DNA of 64,000 bases from Paragemmobacter amnigenus (lineage in GTDB: Bacteria > Pseudomonadota > Alphaproteobacteria > Rhodobacterales > Rhodobacteraceae). This document shows positions 26,631 through 35,869 of the stretch, in pieces. The DNA is taken from assembly GCF_009908265.2 (NCBI RefSeq), contig NZ_JAAATX020000012.1, positions 62,001 through 126,000 on the forward strand, written 5' to 3'. Positions within the stretch are counted from its first letter, which is position 1. Each line of letters opens with the position of its first letter. The notes under the pieces were generated by a model. It did not search any database and had not been told where the DNA came from. It was given only the letters and a program-made list of their open reading frames with translations. Position numbers and translations under genes: made by a program.

Positions 26631-27203
26631 ATGCAAGTCATCCTGCTCCAGCGCGTGGCCAAGCTTGGCCAGATGGGTGAAGTCGTCAACGTCAAGGACG
26701 GCTACGCCCGCAACTTCCTGCTGCCGCAAGGCAAGGCGCTCCGCGCCTCGGAAGCCAACATCAAGTCCTTCGAGGCCAAGAAGGCCCAACTCGAGGCCAA
26801 CAACCTCGAGACCAAGAAGGAAGCCGAAGCCGTCGCAGCCAAGCTCGACGGTCAGGCCTTCGTCGTGATTCGCTCGGCCTCGGACGCCGGCGCGCTCTAC
26901 GGCTCCGTCACCACCCGTGACGCCGCCGATGCCGCCACCGCCGCGGGCTTCACCGTGAACCGCGCGCAGGTCGTTCTGGACCGCCCGATCAAGGACCTCG
27001 GCCTGCACTCCGTCTCGGTCGTGCTGCACCCCGAAGTCGCCGTCCGCATCACGCTCAACGTGGCGCGCTCGACGGAAGAGGCCGAACTGCAGGCCTCGGG
27101 CAAGTCGATCCGCGAACTGGCGGCCGAAGCCGAAGCCGCAGCCGATTTCGAAATCGCCGAACTCTTCGACGATATCGGCGGCGCGGCGTCGGAAGACGCA
27201 TAA
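26631..27203 (+). CDS. rplI: 50S ribosomal protein L9
   Basis: A 190-aa L9: N-terminal domain [17 protein letters not shown] and [16 protein letters not shown], a long Lys/Glu/Ala helix (residues 45-80), then the C-terminal domain with [13 protein letters not shown]. The last 40 residues are an acidic Ala/Glu extension beyond the E. coli length. It follows rpsR by 12 bp. Confidence 0.97.
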   Translation: MQVILLQRVAKLGQMGEVVNVKDGYARNFLLPQGKALRASEANIKSFEAKKAQLEANNLETKKEAEAVAAKLDGQAFVVIRSASDAGALYGSVTTRDAADAATAAGFTVNRAQVVLDRPIKDLGLHSVSVVLHPEVAVRITLNVARSTEEAELQASGKSIRELAAEAEAAADFEIAELFDDIGGAASEDA

Positions 27204-27228
27204 GCCAGACCTACGGCATGACAACAAG

Positions 27229-27262
27229 AAACCGCGCGGGGCACCCCGCGCGGTTTTTCTTT
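27229..27262 (+). terminator. Rho-independent terminator of the rpsF operon
   Basis: Arms AAACCGCGCGGGG and CCCCGCGCGGTTT around CA, followed by TTCTTT, 25 bases after rplI. Confidence 0.9.
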
Positions 27263-27312
27263 GCGGGGCCGCCCCTGTACAACAAACACTGCCAGATGTT
27301 GCACATGGGAAA

Positions 27313-27378
27313 TGGACTACAGTTTTGACTTTTGTAGTCCACCTTGCTATGGACTACGAAACATAAAACCGTAGTCCA
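27313..27378 (+). promoter_or_regulatory. Double inverted operator and promoter of the nucleotidyltransferase gene
   Basis: Two inverted pairs: TGGACTACA (27313-27321) with TGTAGTCCA (27333-27341), and TGGACTACG (27350-27358) with CGTAGTCCA (27370-27378). Both have 11-base spacers and start 37 bases apart. A -35 TTGACT (27325-27330) lies in the first spacer, and a -10 TATGGA (27348-27353) overlaps the second pair. The last arm ends two bases before the ATG. The line 27301-27360 is only 43% GC. Confidence 0.75.
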
Positions 27379-27380
27379 CG

Positions 27381-28394
27381 ATGCGCCCTCACAGCCCAAC
27401 CGCCATCGCAGCCCACACAGACCTCCTCCGCCTGTTGCGCGAGGATGATGCGGCACAGATCACCGGCGCGCCCTTCCTCGAAAGACGCGGCAACCGTGCC
27501 TATTGGTATGAAACACTCCGTATCGGCACGACCGTACGCAAGCGCTACATCGGCGAGGATACGGCCGAAACCGCCGCCCTTGTCGCCCGCGCCCGCGAAC
27601 TTGCCGCCACGCGCGCAGAACGCGCCGCACATCGCAGCCGCCTGATCCGCATCCTGCGCGCCGAAGGCTTCCTTTCGCCCGACCGCACCACGGGCGCGCT
27701 TCTCAATGCCATGGCCCGCACGGGCGTCTTCCGCCTTGGCGGAACGCTGGTCGGCACCCACGCCTTCCGCCATTACGAAGGCGAGCTTGGCATCGCCATC
27801 CCCTTCGATCAGGCCGCCCAGACCGACGACCTCGACATCGCGCAATTCGAACGCCTCTCGCTCGCCCTCGACGACCATGTCGACGAACCGCTCTCCGACA
27901 CCTTCCGCGACCTCTCCTTCGCCCCCGTCCCCACGCTGGACGGAACCGCCGTCTGGCGATGGAAGCAGTCCGGCACCGACAGCCTTGTCGAATTCCTCAC
28001 CCCCTCCTTCCGCCCCGAGGAAGACATCCGCGACCTGCCCGCCCTCGGCGTCTCGGCGCAGTCGCTGCATTACCTCAACTACCTGATCGCCGAACCGATC
28101 AAGGCCGCCGCCCTCTACCGCTCCGGCGTGCTGATCCAGATCCCCCGCCCCGAACGCTTTGCCATCCACAAGCTCATCGTGGCCGACCGCCGCCGTGGCG
28201 GACCCGACCAGATCAAATCCCGCAAGGACCGCGCGCAGGCGGCCTTCCTCATCCGGATCCTGTCCGAAGACCGCCCCGAAGACCTGCGCGAGGCGTGGGA
28301 GGATGCCCGTTCCCGCGGCACCCGCTGGCAGGCGCGCATCGACGCCTCGCTCGCACGGATGCCCGACACCGCCGCCCTGCTTGCCGCGCTCTGA
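27381..28394 (+). CDS. GSU2403-family nucleotidyltransferase-fold protein (NTP_transf_8-like)
   Basis: A 337-aa protein. A helical N-terminal part (residues 1-100) is followed by a nucleotidyltransferase-like fold: FRLGGTLVGTHAFRHY near residue 115, the acidic TDDLDIAQFE near 147, and a later ALYRSGVLIQIPRPERFAIHKL near 245. The G-(G/T) plus D-x-D arrangement matches polymerase-beta-like enzymes. No ribosome binding site is seen, because the operator arm runs up to the ATG, so translation may be leaderless or very short-leadered. Autoregulation is plausible. Members of related nucleotidyltransferase groups act as toxins, but no antitoxin-like partner is adjacent, so the role is open. Confidence 0.8.
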   Translation: MRPHSPTAIAAHTDLLRLLREDDAAQITGAPFLERRGNRAYWYETLRIGTTVRKRYIGEDTAETAALVARARELAATRAERAAHRSRLIRILRAEGFLSPDRTTGALLNAMARTGVFRLGGTLVGTHAFRHYEGELGIAIPFDQAAQTDDLDIAQFERLSLALDDHVDEPLSDTFRDLSFAPVPTLDGTAVWRWKQSGTDSLVEFLTPSFRPEEDIRDLPALGVSAQSLHYLNYLIAEPIKAAALYRSGVLIQIPRPERFAIHKLIVADRRRGGPDQIKSRKDRAQAAFLIRILSEDRPEDLREAWEDARSRGTRWQARIDASLARMPDTAALLAAL

Positions 28395-28477
28395 CCGCCA
28401 AGCGCGACATCCCCGTGTCGCACCCGACGAAGCCGCCCCCGCCCGCGCCCCCTAGCCTGCACGGGCGAGGAGAGCGC

Positions 28478-29422
28478 ATGACCCCCACCACACATCCCCC
28501 GTCCGCCCAGAACGCCAAGGGCGTCGCCTTCCTGATCGCAGGCGTGGCGGTGTTTTCCGTGCAGGACCTGATCCTGAAACTGCTTTCGGGCGACTATCCC
28601 CTGCATCAGGCGATGGTGCTGCGCTCGCTCACCGCCATCCCCTTCCTTCTGCTCCTTGTCCATTGGGAAGGCGGCCTCGGCTCGCTGTTCACCAAGGGCA
28701 CACGGGCGATGATCGGGCGCGGCGTGGTCATGTTCGCCGCCTATACCGCCTATTACCTCGCCCTCGCCGCCCTGCCCATGGCGACCACCGTCGCGCTCTA
28801 TTTCTCCGCCCCGCTCTTCATCACGATCCTCTCGGTCTTCTTCCTGTCCGAACGGGTCGGCCCCCGCCGCTGGGCCGCACTGATCGCGGGCTTTGCCGGC
28901 GTGCTCATCATGGTCCGGCCGGGGGGAGAGCTTTTCGATTGGGCCGCCCTCCTGCCCGTCCTGTCGGGCTTCACCTATGCCGTCTCGATGATCGCCGCCC
29001 GCCGTCTGGGCAGCACCGAAACCGCTTCGGCGCTGGCCTTCTGGGGCAATGCGGTCTTTCTGGCCGCCGCCCTTGCCATGTCCGCCGTTCTGGGCAGCGG
29101 CGCCTATGACGATGGTGGCGCGGCCCATCCGGCGCTGGCCTTCCTCTTGCGCGGCTGGGTCACGCCCACGCCCTTCGACCTGATGCTGATGATGTCCTGC
29201 GGCATCATCGCCGCCGCCGGCCTGACACTCCTCACCCAAGCCTACCGCATCGGCGAGGCATCGGTCGTCACGCCGCTGGAATATACCGGCCTGCTCTGGT
29301 CGGTCATCTACGGCTGGGTGTTCTGGCGCCAATGGCCCAGCCTGCCGGACTGGACCGGCATCGCCATCATCATCGGCGCGGGGCTCTACATCCTCTGGCG
29401 CGAGGCGCGGCCTCAGACCTGA
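28478..29422 (+). CDS. DMT superfamily (EamA) transporter
   Basis: A 314-aa inner-membrane protein with ten predicted helices in two EamA repeats. The first repeat includes VFSVQDLILKLLSGDYPLHQ and FLSERVGPRRWAALIAGFAG, the second LTQAYRIGEASVVTPLEYTG. These signatures fit the S-adenosylmethionine/riboflavin/amino-acid-type exporters, but substrate cannot be assigned. GAGGAGAG precedes the ATG. Its last ten bases overlap the end of the convergent sulfotransferase gene. Confidence 0.88.
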   Translation: MTPTTHPPSAQNAKGVAFLIAGVAVFSVQDLILKLLSGDYPLHQAMVLRSLTAIPFLLLLVHWEGGLGSLFTKGTRAMIGRGVVMFAAYTAYYLALAALPMATTVALYFSAPLFITILSVFFLSERVGPRRWAALIAGFAGVLIMVRPGGELFDWAALLPVLSGFTYAVSMIAARRLGSTETASALAFWGNAVFLAAALAMSAVLGSGAYDDGGAAHPALAFLLRGWVTPTPFDLMLMMSCGIIAAAGLTLLTQAYRIGEASVVTPLEYTGLLWSVIYGWVFWRQWPSLPDWTGIAIIIGAGLYILWREARPQT

Positions 29423-30297
29423 CGCGCCGCCACCAAAGCCCGCGCCCGCGCATAAAGCTCCTGATCCAGTTCGTAGAGCGGCAGCAGCACATCCCGCGCC
29501 AGCGTATTCCGCACCGACAGGACCGAAGACTTCGACGCCCCCTCGAACACCGCGCTTGCCGCGATCTTCGTACCCGTCAGCCGCGCGATTGTGCGTTGCA
29601 GGTCAAGCTGCTCCTCGCAGAACCCCACCACCGCAAACCGTTCCAGTTCGCGGAAGGCCACATCCACATCCTTCGGCGTGATATGCTTGACCAGCGCCGA
29701 CATCGTACCGGTGACAAGCATCCGGACCTGCAGATTGTCAAAGCCGCTGTCGATCAGCCGCAGCCGGTTGCTGAACCGGTCCAGCCCCGACCGCGAGGTG
29801 AAATCCGCCCGCACCACCTCTTCGGCCAGCGTGCGTGCCGACGGGCCATAGACCGCCGCCCCCTCAGGCCCGATCTCGGCCAGCCGGTTGATCTGCGACA
29901 CCAGCCGCGCCCAGGGGTTCCGCAGCATCGTCACCCGCTGGTAGTCCCCCGCCCCCGCGAAATGCAGCCAGCGCACCAGCGGCAACGAGGCGACGACGCA
30001 ATCCGTCACCACGGGTTTTGCCTGACCGTCAAGGATCGCATCCAGCCGCGCCTGCGCCTCGCAGGTCACGCCCGCAGGGCCATAGACCCGTTCCAGAAAG
30101 CGCGTCACGCTTGCCCCGCCACAGCGCGGAATGTGCAGGTAGAATACCGCCAGCCGCTTGCCTTCGGGCTGGAAAGGCGCGATCCGCCCCCGCCCCTGCG
30201 GGCGCGATGTGCTGCGCCATGCCGGCAGCACCCCCTCGATCCCCGTCCTGATCGACACGGCTTCTGCGGCCTTCATATCCGTCGTCATCACTCGCAT
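29413..30297 (-). CDS. Sulfotransferase family 2 protein
   Basis: A 294-aa PAPS-dependent sulfotransferase-like protein. FYLHIPRCGGASVTRFLE near residue 52 is the 5'-phosphosulfate loop, and TMLRNPWARLVSQI near 125 the 3'-phosphate motif. The family modifies carbohydrates or lipids, often in surface polysaccharide synthesis. The start is uncertain: ATG codons at 30297 and 30288 are both weakly supported, and a longer frame runs to 30423 across the tig terminator, which argues against it. No glycan genes are nearby. Confidence 0.8.
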   Translation of the reverse strand: MRVMTTDMKAAEAVSIRTGIEGVLPAWRSTSRPQGRGRIAPFQPEGKRLAVFYLHIPRCGGASVTRFLERVYGPAGVTCEAQARLDAILDGQAKPVVTDCVVASLPLVRWLHFAGAGDYQRVTMLRNPWARLVSQINRLAEIGPEGAAVYGPSARTLAEEVVRADFTSRSGLDRFSNRLRLIDSGFDNLQVRMLVTGTMSALVKHITPKDVDVAFRELERFAVVGFCEEQLDLQRTIARLTGTKIAASAVFEGASKSSVLSVRNTLARDVLLPLYELDQELYARARALVAARQV

Positions 30298-30337
30298 CAC
30301 TACCCGACCTTGCCACTCGTTACGCGGGACGCGCCGG

Positions 30338-30373
30338 AAAAACAAAGCGCGGGATGCGATCCGCACCCCGCGC
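30338..30373 (-). terminator. Rho-independent terminator of tig
   Basis: Arms GCGCGGGATGCG/CGCACCCCGCGC (one mismatch) around ATC, followed on the minus strand by TTTGTTTTT. A second hairpin, GCCGGGACG/CGTCCCGGC (30389-30409), lies between it and the tig stop. Confidence 0.85.
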
Positions 30374-30419
30374 AAAGCCTGTGACGGGGCCGGGACGCAC
30401 CGTCCCGGCGACCGATTTA

Positions 30420-31754
30420 TCACATTTCGTCAAGCGCTTCGATTGCTTTTTGCAACTCGTCCTTGGCGACCTCTTTCTCGGTCACCATGGCACCCGCCAC
30501 GATGTGGTCGACGACCTTGTCCTCGAAGATCGGCGCGCGCAGCTGCTGCTGCACCTGCTGGTTCTTCTGGACGAACTCGAAATAGGCGCGCTCCTGACCC
30601 GGATAGTTGCGGGCCTGCGCCAGCACGGCCTGCGTCATCTCGGCATCGGTCACCGTCACCTCGGCCTTGCGGCCCACTTCGGCCAGCAAGAGGCCCAGAC
30701 GCACGCGGCGCTCGGCCAGCGTCTTGTGCTCGTCCGTCGGCTCGATATTGCCGTGGTTGTGGCCGTGCTCGTGCGGGTTTTCCTCGTGCCACAGCTGGTG
30801 CGCGATCTGCGACGCCTCGGCCTCGACCAGACGGGCGGGCAGGTCGAACTTCACCTGCGCGTCCAGCTGGTCCAGCAGGGCCCGCTTCAGCACCGCGCGC
30901 GAGGCGCCCTTGTATTCCGCCTCCAGACGCTCGGCGATCTGGCCCTTCAGCGCGGCCAGATCCTCGGCCCCGAACTTCTTGGCCAGCTCGTCATCGATCT
31001 CGGCCGCCTTCGGCTCCTTCACGGCCTTGACCGTGCAGGCAAAGACGGCGGCCTTGCCGGCCAGATGCGCCGCGCCATACTCGGCCGGGAAGGTCACGTT
31101 GACCGACACCTCGTCACCGACCTTGGCACCGACCAGCTGGTCCTCGAAGCCCGGGATAAAGGACTTCGACCCCAGAACCAGCGGGTAATCCTCGGCCGAA
31201 CCGCCCTCGAACAGCTCGCCATCGACCGAGCCCTTGAAGTCGATCACGATCTGGTCGCCGTCCTTGGCCTTGGCGCCCTTCTTGCGGTCCTCGAAGGACT
31301 GCGCGGTGGCGGCCAGATTCTTCAGCGCCTCTTCCACATCGGCATCGGCAGCCTTCACGACCAGCTTTTCCAGCACGATCTTGCCCGCATCCACATCCGG
31401 GATCGGCGGCAGCGCCTCGTAGGACATCTCGACGACGACATCCTTGCCCTCGGCCCAGGTCTCGCCATCGACCATCTTCACCTCGGGCTGCAGCGCGGGG
31501 CGGTCACCGGTCTTGTCGAAATGGTCCTTCATGGCGCCGTCGATGGCGTCCTGCATCGCGTCGCCCAGCAGGCGCTGGCCGAACTGCTTTTTCAGGATCG
31601 CCAGCGGCACCTTGCCCTTGCGGAAGCCCTTCATCTCGATCTCGGGCTGCGCCTCGACCAGCTTTTCCTGAACCTTCGCGTCCAGCTCGGCCGCCGTCAC
31701 CGTGATGGTGTAGGCGCGCTTCAGACCTTCGTTCAGGGTCTCGGTGACCTGCAT
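30420..31754 (-). CDS. tig: Trigger factor
   Basis: A 444-aa ribosome-associated chaperone. The ribosome-binding tail has [17 protein letters not shown] near residue 42, the PPIase domain has [16 protein letters not shown] near 168 and [14 protein letters not shown] near 200, and the long C-terminal arm ends in a charged helix. It starts [17 protein letters not shown]. It is monocistronic with a tRNA-Leu gene just upstream on the same strand. Confidence 0.97.
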   Translation of the reverse strand: MQVTETLNEGLKRAYTITVTAAELDAKVQEKLVEAQPEIEMKGFRKGKVPLAILKKQFGQRLLGDAMQDAIDGAMKDHFDKTGDRPALQPEVKMVDGETWAEGKDVVVEMSYEALPPIPDVDAGKIVLEKLVVKAADADVEEALKNLAATAQSFEDRKKGAKAKDGDQIVIDFKGSVDGELFEGGSAEDYPLVLGSKSFIPGFEDQLVGAKVGDEVSVNVTFPAEYGAAHLAGKAAVFACTVKAVKEPKAAEIDDELAKKFGAEDLAALKGQIAERLEAEYKGASRAVLKRALLDQLDAQVKFDLPARLVEAEASQIAHQLWHEENPHEHGHNHGNIEPTDEHKTLAERRVRLGLLLAEVGRKAEVTVTDAEMTQAVLAQARNYPGQERAYFEFVQKNQQVQQQLRAPIFEDKVVDHIVAGAMVTEKEVAKDELQKAIEALDEM

Positions 31755-31779
31755 TGTTCCGTCCTTCTCATCTCATCCC

Positions 31780-31864
31780 TGGTGCGGGTGGAGGGACTTG
31801 AACCCCCACGCCTCACGGCGCCAGAACCTAAATCTGGTGCGTCTACCAGTTTCGCCACACCCGC
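31780..31864 (-). tRNA. tRNA-Leu (anticodon TAG)
   Basis: On the minus strand: acceptor GCGGGTG/CACCCGC, a class II tRNA with a long variable arm (TGGCGCCGTGAGGCG region), anticodon loop containing TAG within ATTTAGGTT, T-arm GGGGGTTCAAGTCCC, and an encoded CCA at 31780-31782. Confidence 0.97.
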
Positions 31865-31974
31865 AAATTGCCCAAAGCCCGCACGTCCGTCCCCCTCGGG
31901 TCCGGCCCGCACGCGCCCTGAAAATTCCGCGCCCTTCTAGCAAAGCGCCAAGGGGGATGCGAGAGGAAAATGCC

Positions 31975-32090
31975 CGCGAAATCTGTCGCAGATTTCGCGC
32001 CGTTTCCTGACGCAGGAAACGGCCCCCGACCGACCGCCACAAAGCGGAATTTGCGTCAAATTCCGCCGCGAATTCTGCGCCAGAATTCGC
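31975..32090. repeat. Four tandem hairpins (family A, locus 7)
   Basis: Arms CGCGAAATCTG/CAGATTTCGCG (31975-31999), GCCGTTTCCTG/CAGGAAACGGC (31999-32023), GCGGAATTTG/CAAATTCCGC (32044-32066) and GCGAATTCTG/CAGAATTCGC (32068-32090), each with a three-base loop. The loops are TCG, ACG, CGT and CGC. They end three bases before the nnrDE stop. Upstream towards the tRNA (31865-31974) I see nothing else. Confidence 0.75.
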
Positions 32091-32093
32091 CCC

Positions 32094-33674
32094 TCACACC
32101 CCCAGCCGCCGGAACACCGCAGGCAGCATCTCGGGCAGATCCTCGGCAATCAGCCCCGGCCCGAACTCCCGCGCGCATTCCACATGCAGCCAGGCCCCCG
32201 TGCAGGCCGCATCAAAGGGCGCAAACCCCCGCGACATCAGCCCCGCGATGAACCCCGCCAGCACATCCCCCGATCCCGCCGTCGCGAGCCAAGGCGCCGC
32301 CCGCTCGTAATGCGCCGAATTCACCGCACAGCGCCCATCCGGCGCGGCGATCACCGTATCCGCCCCCTTGAACAACACCACACACCCCGCCCGAACTGCG
32401 GCCTCGCGCGTCGCATCCACCTTGGAATAGGCAGGCCCCGCCACCGCAGGCGCCGCCAACTTCTCCGCAATATCCGGAAACAGCCGCGCGAACTCCCCGC
32501 CATGCGGCGTCAGCACACAGCCCCCATGCAGCGCCCCGAACAACGCCGCCTCCCGCGACAAGATCGTCAGCGCGTCGGCATCCAGCACCAAACCCCGTCC
32601 CGGGCTTGACCCGGGACCTCCACCACCACCCACACGACCACTGGCCGAGAGGTCCCGGGTCCAGCCCGGGACGGGCGCTCCCAAGGCCGCCGCCACCAAC
32701 CCCGCCTCCCGCGCCCCGGTCCCAAACCCCGGCCCCAGACAGACCGCCCCGATCCGCCCATCCTCCAGCACGACCGCCAGCCCCGCCCCATCCTCGACCA
32801 CCCGCAGCATCACCGCATCCAACCGCGCCGCGTTCTCCCCCAGCGCCTCGCCCGGACAACCCACCGTCACAAGCCCCGCACCCATCCGCAAAGCGCCCCG
32901 CGCCGCCAGCCGCGCCGCGCCCCCGCGCCCCACGGGCCCGCCCAGCACAAGCGCCGCCCCGTTGCCGAATTTGTGCGCCCCCTGCCGCTTCCCCAGCCGC
33001 AGCCCTTCGGGCGGACCCACCAACGGCACCCCTCCCCCGCCCTTAAGCCCGATATCCGCCACCACCAGCTTGCCGCAGCACTCCGGCCCAACCCCGAGGA
33101 AATGCCCCAGCTTCGGTGCGTGAAACGTAACCGTCAGCTCCGCAACATATCTCGGCTCCACGCTCTGCCCCGTGTCCGCCATCAGACCGGATGGAACATC
33201 CACCGCCACCCGCCGCGGCGCACAGCCCAGAAACTCCTCATTCAGCGCACTGACTTCCAGCCCGCGCGTCATGCCGATGCCGAACAGAGCATCAACCATG
33301 ACGTCGAACCCGTCACGCGCCGGATGAAACGTCACGAAGGGCGTGATCACCCCGCCCGCCGCTTCCCACTGCGCCCGCATCGCCCGCGCATCCGGCCCCT
33401 GACGTGCCAGATCGTCCCACGCGTAGCAGGTCACCTCCCACCCCCACTCCTTCAGCAGCCGCGCCACCACGAACCCGTCGCCGCCATTGTTCCCCGGCCC
33501 GCACAGCACCACCGCCCGGAACGACCCCGCCGCAAGCTCCGGCCATTCCTCAAAGATCGCCTCCACGACCCCCCGCCCGGCCCGCTCCATCAGCTCCAGC
33601 CCGGTCACCGCGCCGCTCGCAATCGCCGCCGCCTCGATGGCGCGCATTTGTGCAGAAGTCAGAAGCTCGGCCAT
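32094..33674 (-). CDS. Bifunctional NAD(P)H-hydrate epimerase / ADP-dependent dehydratase
   Basis: A 526-aa fusion that repairs hydrated NAD(P)H. The N-terminal epimerase (YjeF_N) has LMERAGRGVVEAI and VVLCGPGNNGGDGFVVARLL near residue 60. The C-terminal dehydratase (carbohydrate-kinase fold) has LVLDADALTIL, LTPHGGEFARL, and the catalytic-loop ATAGSGDVLAGFIAG. An 82-bp palindromic element is inserted in frame just before LVLDADAL, adding about 27 residues (GWTRDLSAS...GPGSSPGR) that normal NnrD lacks. The start at 33674 is chosen by homology; the frame continues 28 codons upstream. Confidence 0.93.
   Translation of the reverse strand: MAELLTSAQMRAIEAAAIASGAVTGLELMERAGRGVVEAIFEEWPELAAGSFRAVVLCGPGNNGGDGFVVARLLKEWGWEVTCYAWDDLARQGPDARAMRAQWEAAGGVITPFVTFHPARDGFDVMVDALFGIGMTRGLEVSALNEEFLGCAPRRVAVDVPSGLMADTGQSVEPRYVAELTVTFHAPKLGHFLGVGPECCGKLVVADIGLKGGGGVPLVGPPEGLRLGKRQGAHKFGNGAALVLGGPVGRGGAARLAARGALRMGAGLVTVGCPGEALGENAARLDAVMLRVVEDGAGLAVVLEDGRIGAVCLGPGFGTGAREAGLVAAALGAPVPGWTRDLSASGRVGGGGGPGSSPGRGLVLDADALTILSREAALFGALHGGCVLTPHGGEFARLFPDIAEKLAAPAVAGPAYSKVDATREAAVRAGCVVLFKGADTVIAAPDGRCAVNSAHYERAAPWLATAGSGDVLAGFIAGLMSRGFAPFDAACTGAWLHVECAREFGPGLIAEDLPEMLPAVFRRLGV
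32594..32675. repeat. Nested palindromic (REP/RPE-like) element inside nnrD
   Basis: Two 27-base arms (32594-32620 and 32649-32675), inverted with one mismatch, are separated by 28 bases. Each arm is itself near-palindromic, with GTCCCGGG and CCCGGGAC flanking CTTGA or TCCAG. The element is read through in frame. Similar CCCGGG-type palindromes are dispersed in other alphaproteobacteria, usually between genes. Confidence 0.8.
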
Positions 33675-33760
33675 CCCACCGCCCAATCCGTTCGCAAACC
33701 GCCCATCAAAAAGACGCTTTGCACAAAATTTAATCACACCCCTCCGAAACCGCCCCATAA

Positions 33761-34186
<426 letters not shown>

Positions 34187-34249
34187 TGAACACCGACCGC
34201 CCCGCAAGGCGGAACGGAACCTGAAACACCCAAACCGAAAGGCATCATG

Positions 34250-35659
34250 ATGAGCGCAGTAAAGAATGCTCTGAAGCTGATGAAGGACGAGGAAGTCGAA
34301 TATGTCGACATCCGCTTCACCGACCCCAAGGGCAAGCTTCAGCACGTCACCCTCGTGGCCGACCTCGTGGATGAGGACTTCTTCGAGGAAGGCTTCATGT
34401 TCGACGGCTCCTCCATCGCCGGCTGGAAGTCGATCGACCAGTCCGACATGAAGCTGATCCCCGATGCTTCCTCGGTCTATATCGACCCGTTCTACGCCGA
34501 AAAGACGATGTGCGTGCATTGCAATGTCGTCGAACCCGACACGGGCGAAGCCTATAGCCGCGACCCGCGCGGCACGGCGATGAAGGCCGAAGCCTACCTG
34601 AAATCCTCGGGCATCGGCGACGCCTTCTACTGCGGCCCCGAAGCCGAATTCTTCATCTTCGACGACGTCCGCTATCAGGTCAGCCCGAACAAGGTCTCCT
34701 ACCAGCTCGACGCCGAAGCGGCGGCCTGGAACACCGACACCGTGATGGAAGGCGGCAACCTCGCCCATCGCGCGGGCTACAAGGGCGGCTACTTCCCCGT
34801 CAACCCGATCGACGAGGCGCAGGACATCCGCGGCGAGATGCTCTCGACCATGAAGCGCATGGGCATCAAGGTCGACAAGCACCACCATGAAGTGGCGACC
34901 TGCCAGCACGAACTGGGCATGATCTTCGGTGGCCTCACCGAACAGGCCGACAACATCCAGAAATACAAATACGTGATCCACAACGTGGCCCACGCCTACG
35001 GCAAGACCGTGACCTTCATGCCCAAGCCCATCAAGGGCGACAACGGCTCGGGGATGCACGTGAACATGTCGATCTGGAAGGACGGCAAGCCGCTCTTCGC
35101 GGGCGACAAATACGCCGACCTCAGCCAGGAGGCGCTGTGGTTCATCGGCGGCATCCTGAAGCATGCCAAGGCGCTGAACGCGATCACCAACCCGTCGACC
35201 AACTCCTACAAGCGCCTGATCCCGGGCTTCGAGGCACCGGTCCTGCGCGCCTACTCCGCCCGCAACCGGTCGGGCTGCGTCCGTATTCCGTGGACCGAAA
35301 GCCCGAAGGCCAAGCGCGTCGAGGCCCGCTTCCCCGATCCGTCGGCCAACCCCTATCTGGCCTTCGCAGCACTCCTGATGGCCGGTCTTGACGGCATCAA
35401 GAACAAGATCGACCCGGGCCCGGCTTCGGACAAGGACCTGTACGATCTGCCGCCGGAAGAACTGGCCGCCATCCCCACCGTCTGCGGCTCGCTCCGCGAG
35501 GCGCTGGAGGAACTGGAAAAGGACATGGACTTCCTGCTTGCAGGCGACGTGTTCACCAAGGACCAGATCGAAGGCTACATCGCGCTGAAGTGGGAAGAGG
35601 TCTACGCCTTCGAACACACGCCGCACCCGATCGAGTACCAGATGTACTACTCCTGCTGA
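34250..35659 (+). CDS. glnA: Type I glutamine synthetase
   Basis: A 469-aa GS of the adenylylated beta type. [15 protein letters not shown] near residue 80, the metal/ATP motif [10 protein letters not shown] near 265, and the adenylylation site [10 protein letters not shown] with Tyr near residue 398. It combines glutamate and ammonia to glutamine. The second of two adjacent ATGs (34250) has the better spaced AAAGG. Codon use and position behind glnB indicate the main nitrogen-assimilation enzyme. Confidence 0.98.
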   Translation: MSAVKNALKLMKDEEVEYVDIRFTDPKGKLQHVTLVADLVDEDFFEEGFMFDGSSIAGWKSIDQSDMKLIPDASSVYIDPFYAEKTMCVHCNVVEPDTGEAYSRDPRGTAMKAEAYLKSSGIGDAFYCGPEAEFFIFDDVRYQVSPNKVSYQLDAEAAAWNTDTVMEGGNLAHRAGYKGGYFPVNPIDEAQDIRGEMLSTMKRMGIKVDKHHHEVATCQHELGMIFGGLTEQADNIQKYKYVIHNVAHAYGKTVTFMPKPIKGDNGSGMHVNMSIWKDGKPLFAGDKYADLSQEALWFIGGILKHAKALNAITNPSTNSYKRLIPGFEAPVLRAYSARNRSGCVRIPWTESPKAKRVEARFPDPSANPYLAFAALLMAGLDGIKNKIDPGPASDKDLYDLPPEELAAIPTVCGSLREALEELEKDMDFLLAGDVFTKDQIEGYIALKWEEVYAFEHTPHPIEYQMYYSC

Positions 35660-35680
35660 TCCGGCGGGACAGGGACAGGA

Positions 35681-35706
35681 AAGGGCCGCCTTCGGGCGGC
35701 CCTTCT
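35681..35706 (+). terminator. Rho-independent terminator of glnBA
   Basis: Arms AAGGGCCGCC/GGCGGCCCTT around TTCG, followed by CTCC, 21 bases after glnA. Beyond it, 35707-35869 contains an inverted CGTGACC (35762)/GGTCACG (35822) pair and no gene. Confidence 0.8.
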
Positions 35707-35869
35707 CCATTCCGACACAGTCTTTCCACAGCCACGGGGCGGCCCGCCCCATCCTTCGGAACGTGACCTACCTTTAATTGCAGGGTTTCCCGCGGGCCCT
35801 TCCACGGAAAGGACAAAATCTGGTCACGATTCGATGCTTCCTTGGCCACGAAGCCAGGGGGCAGCCATC

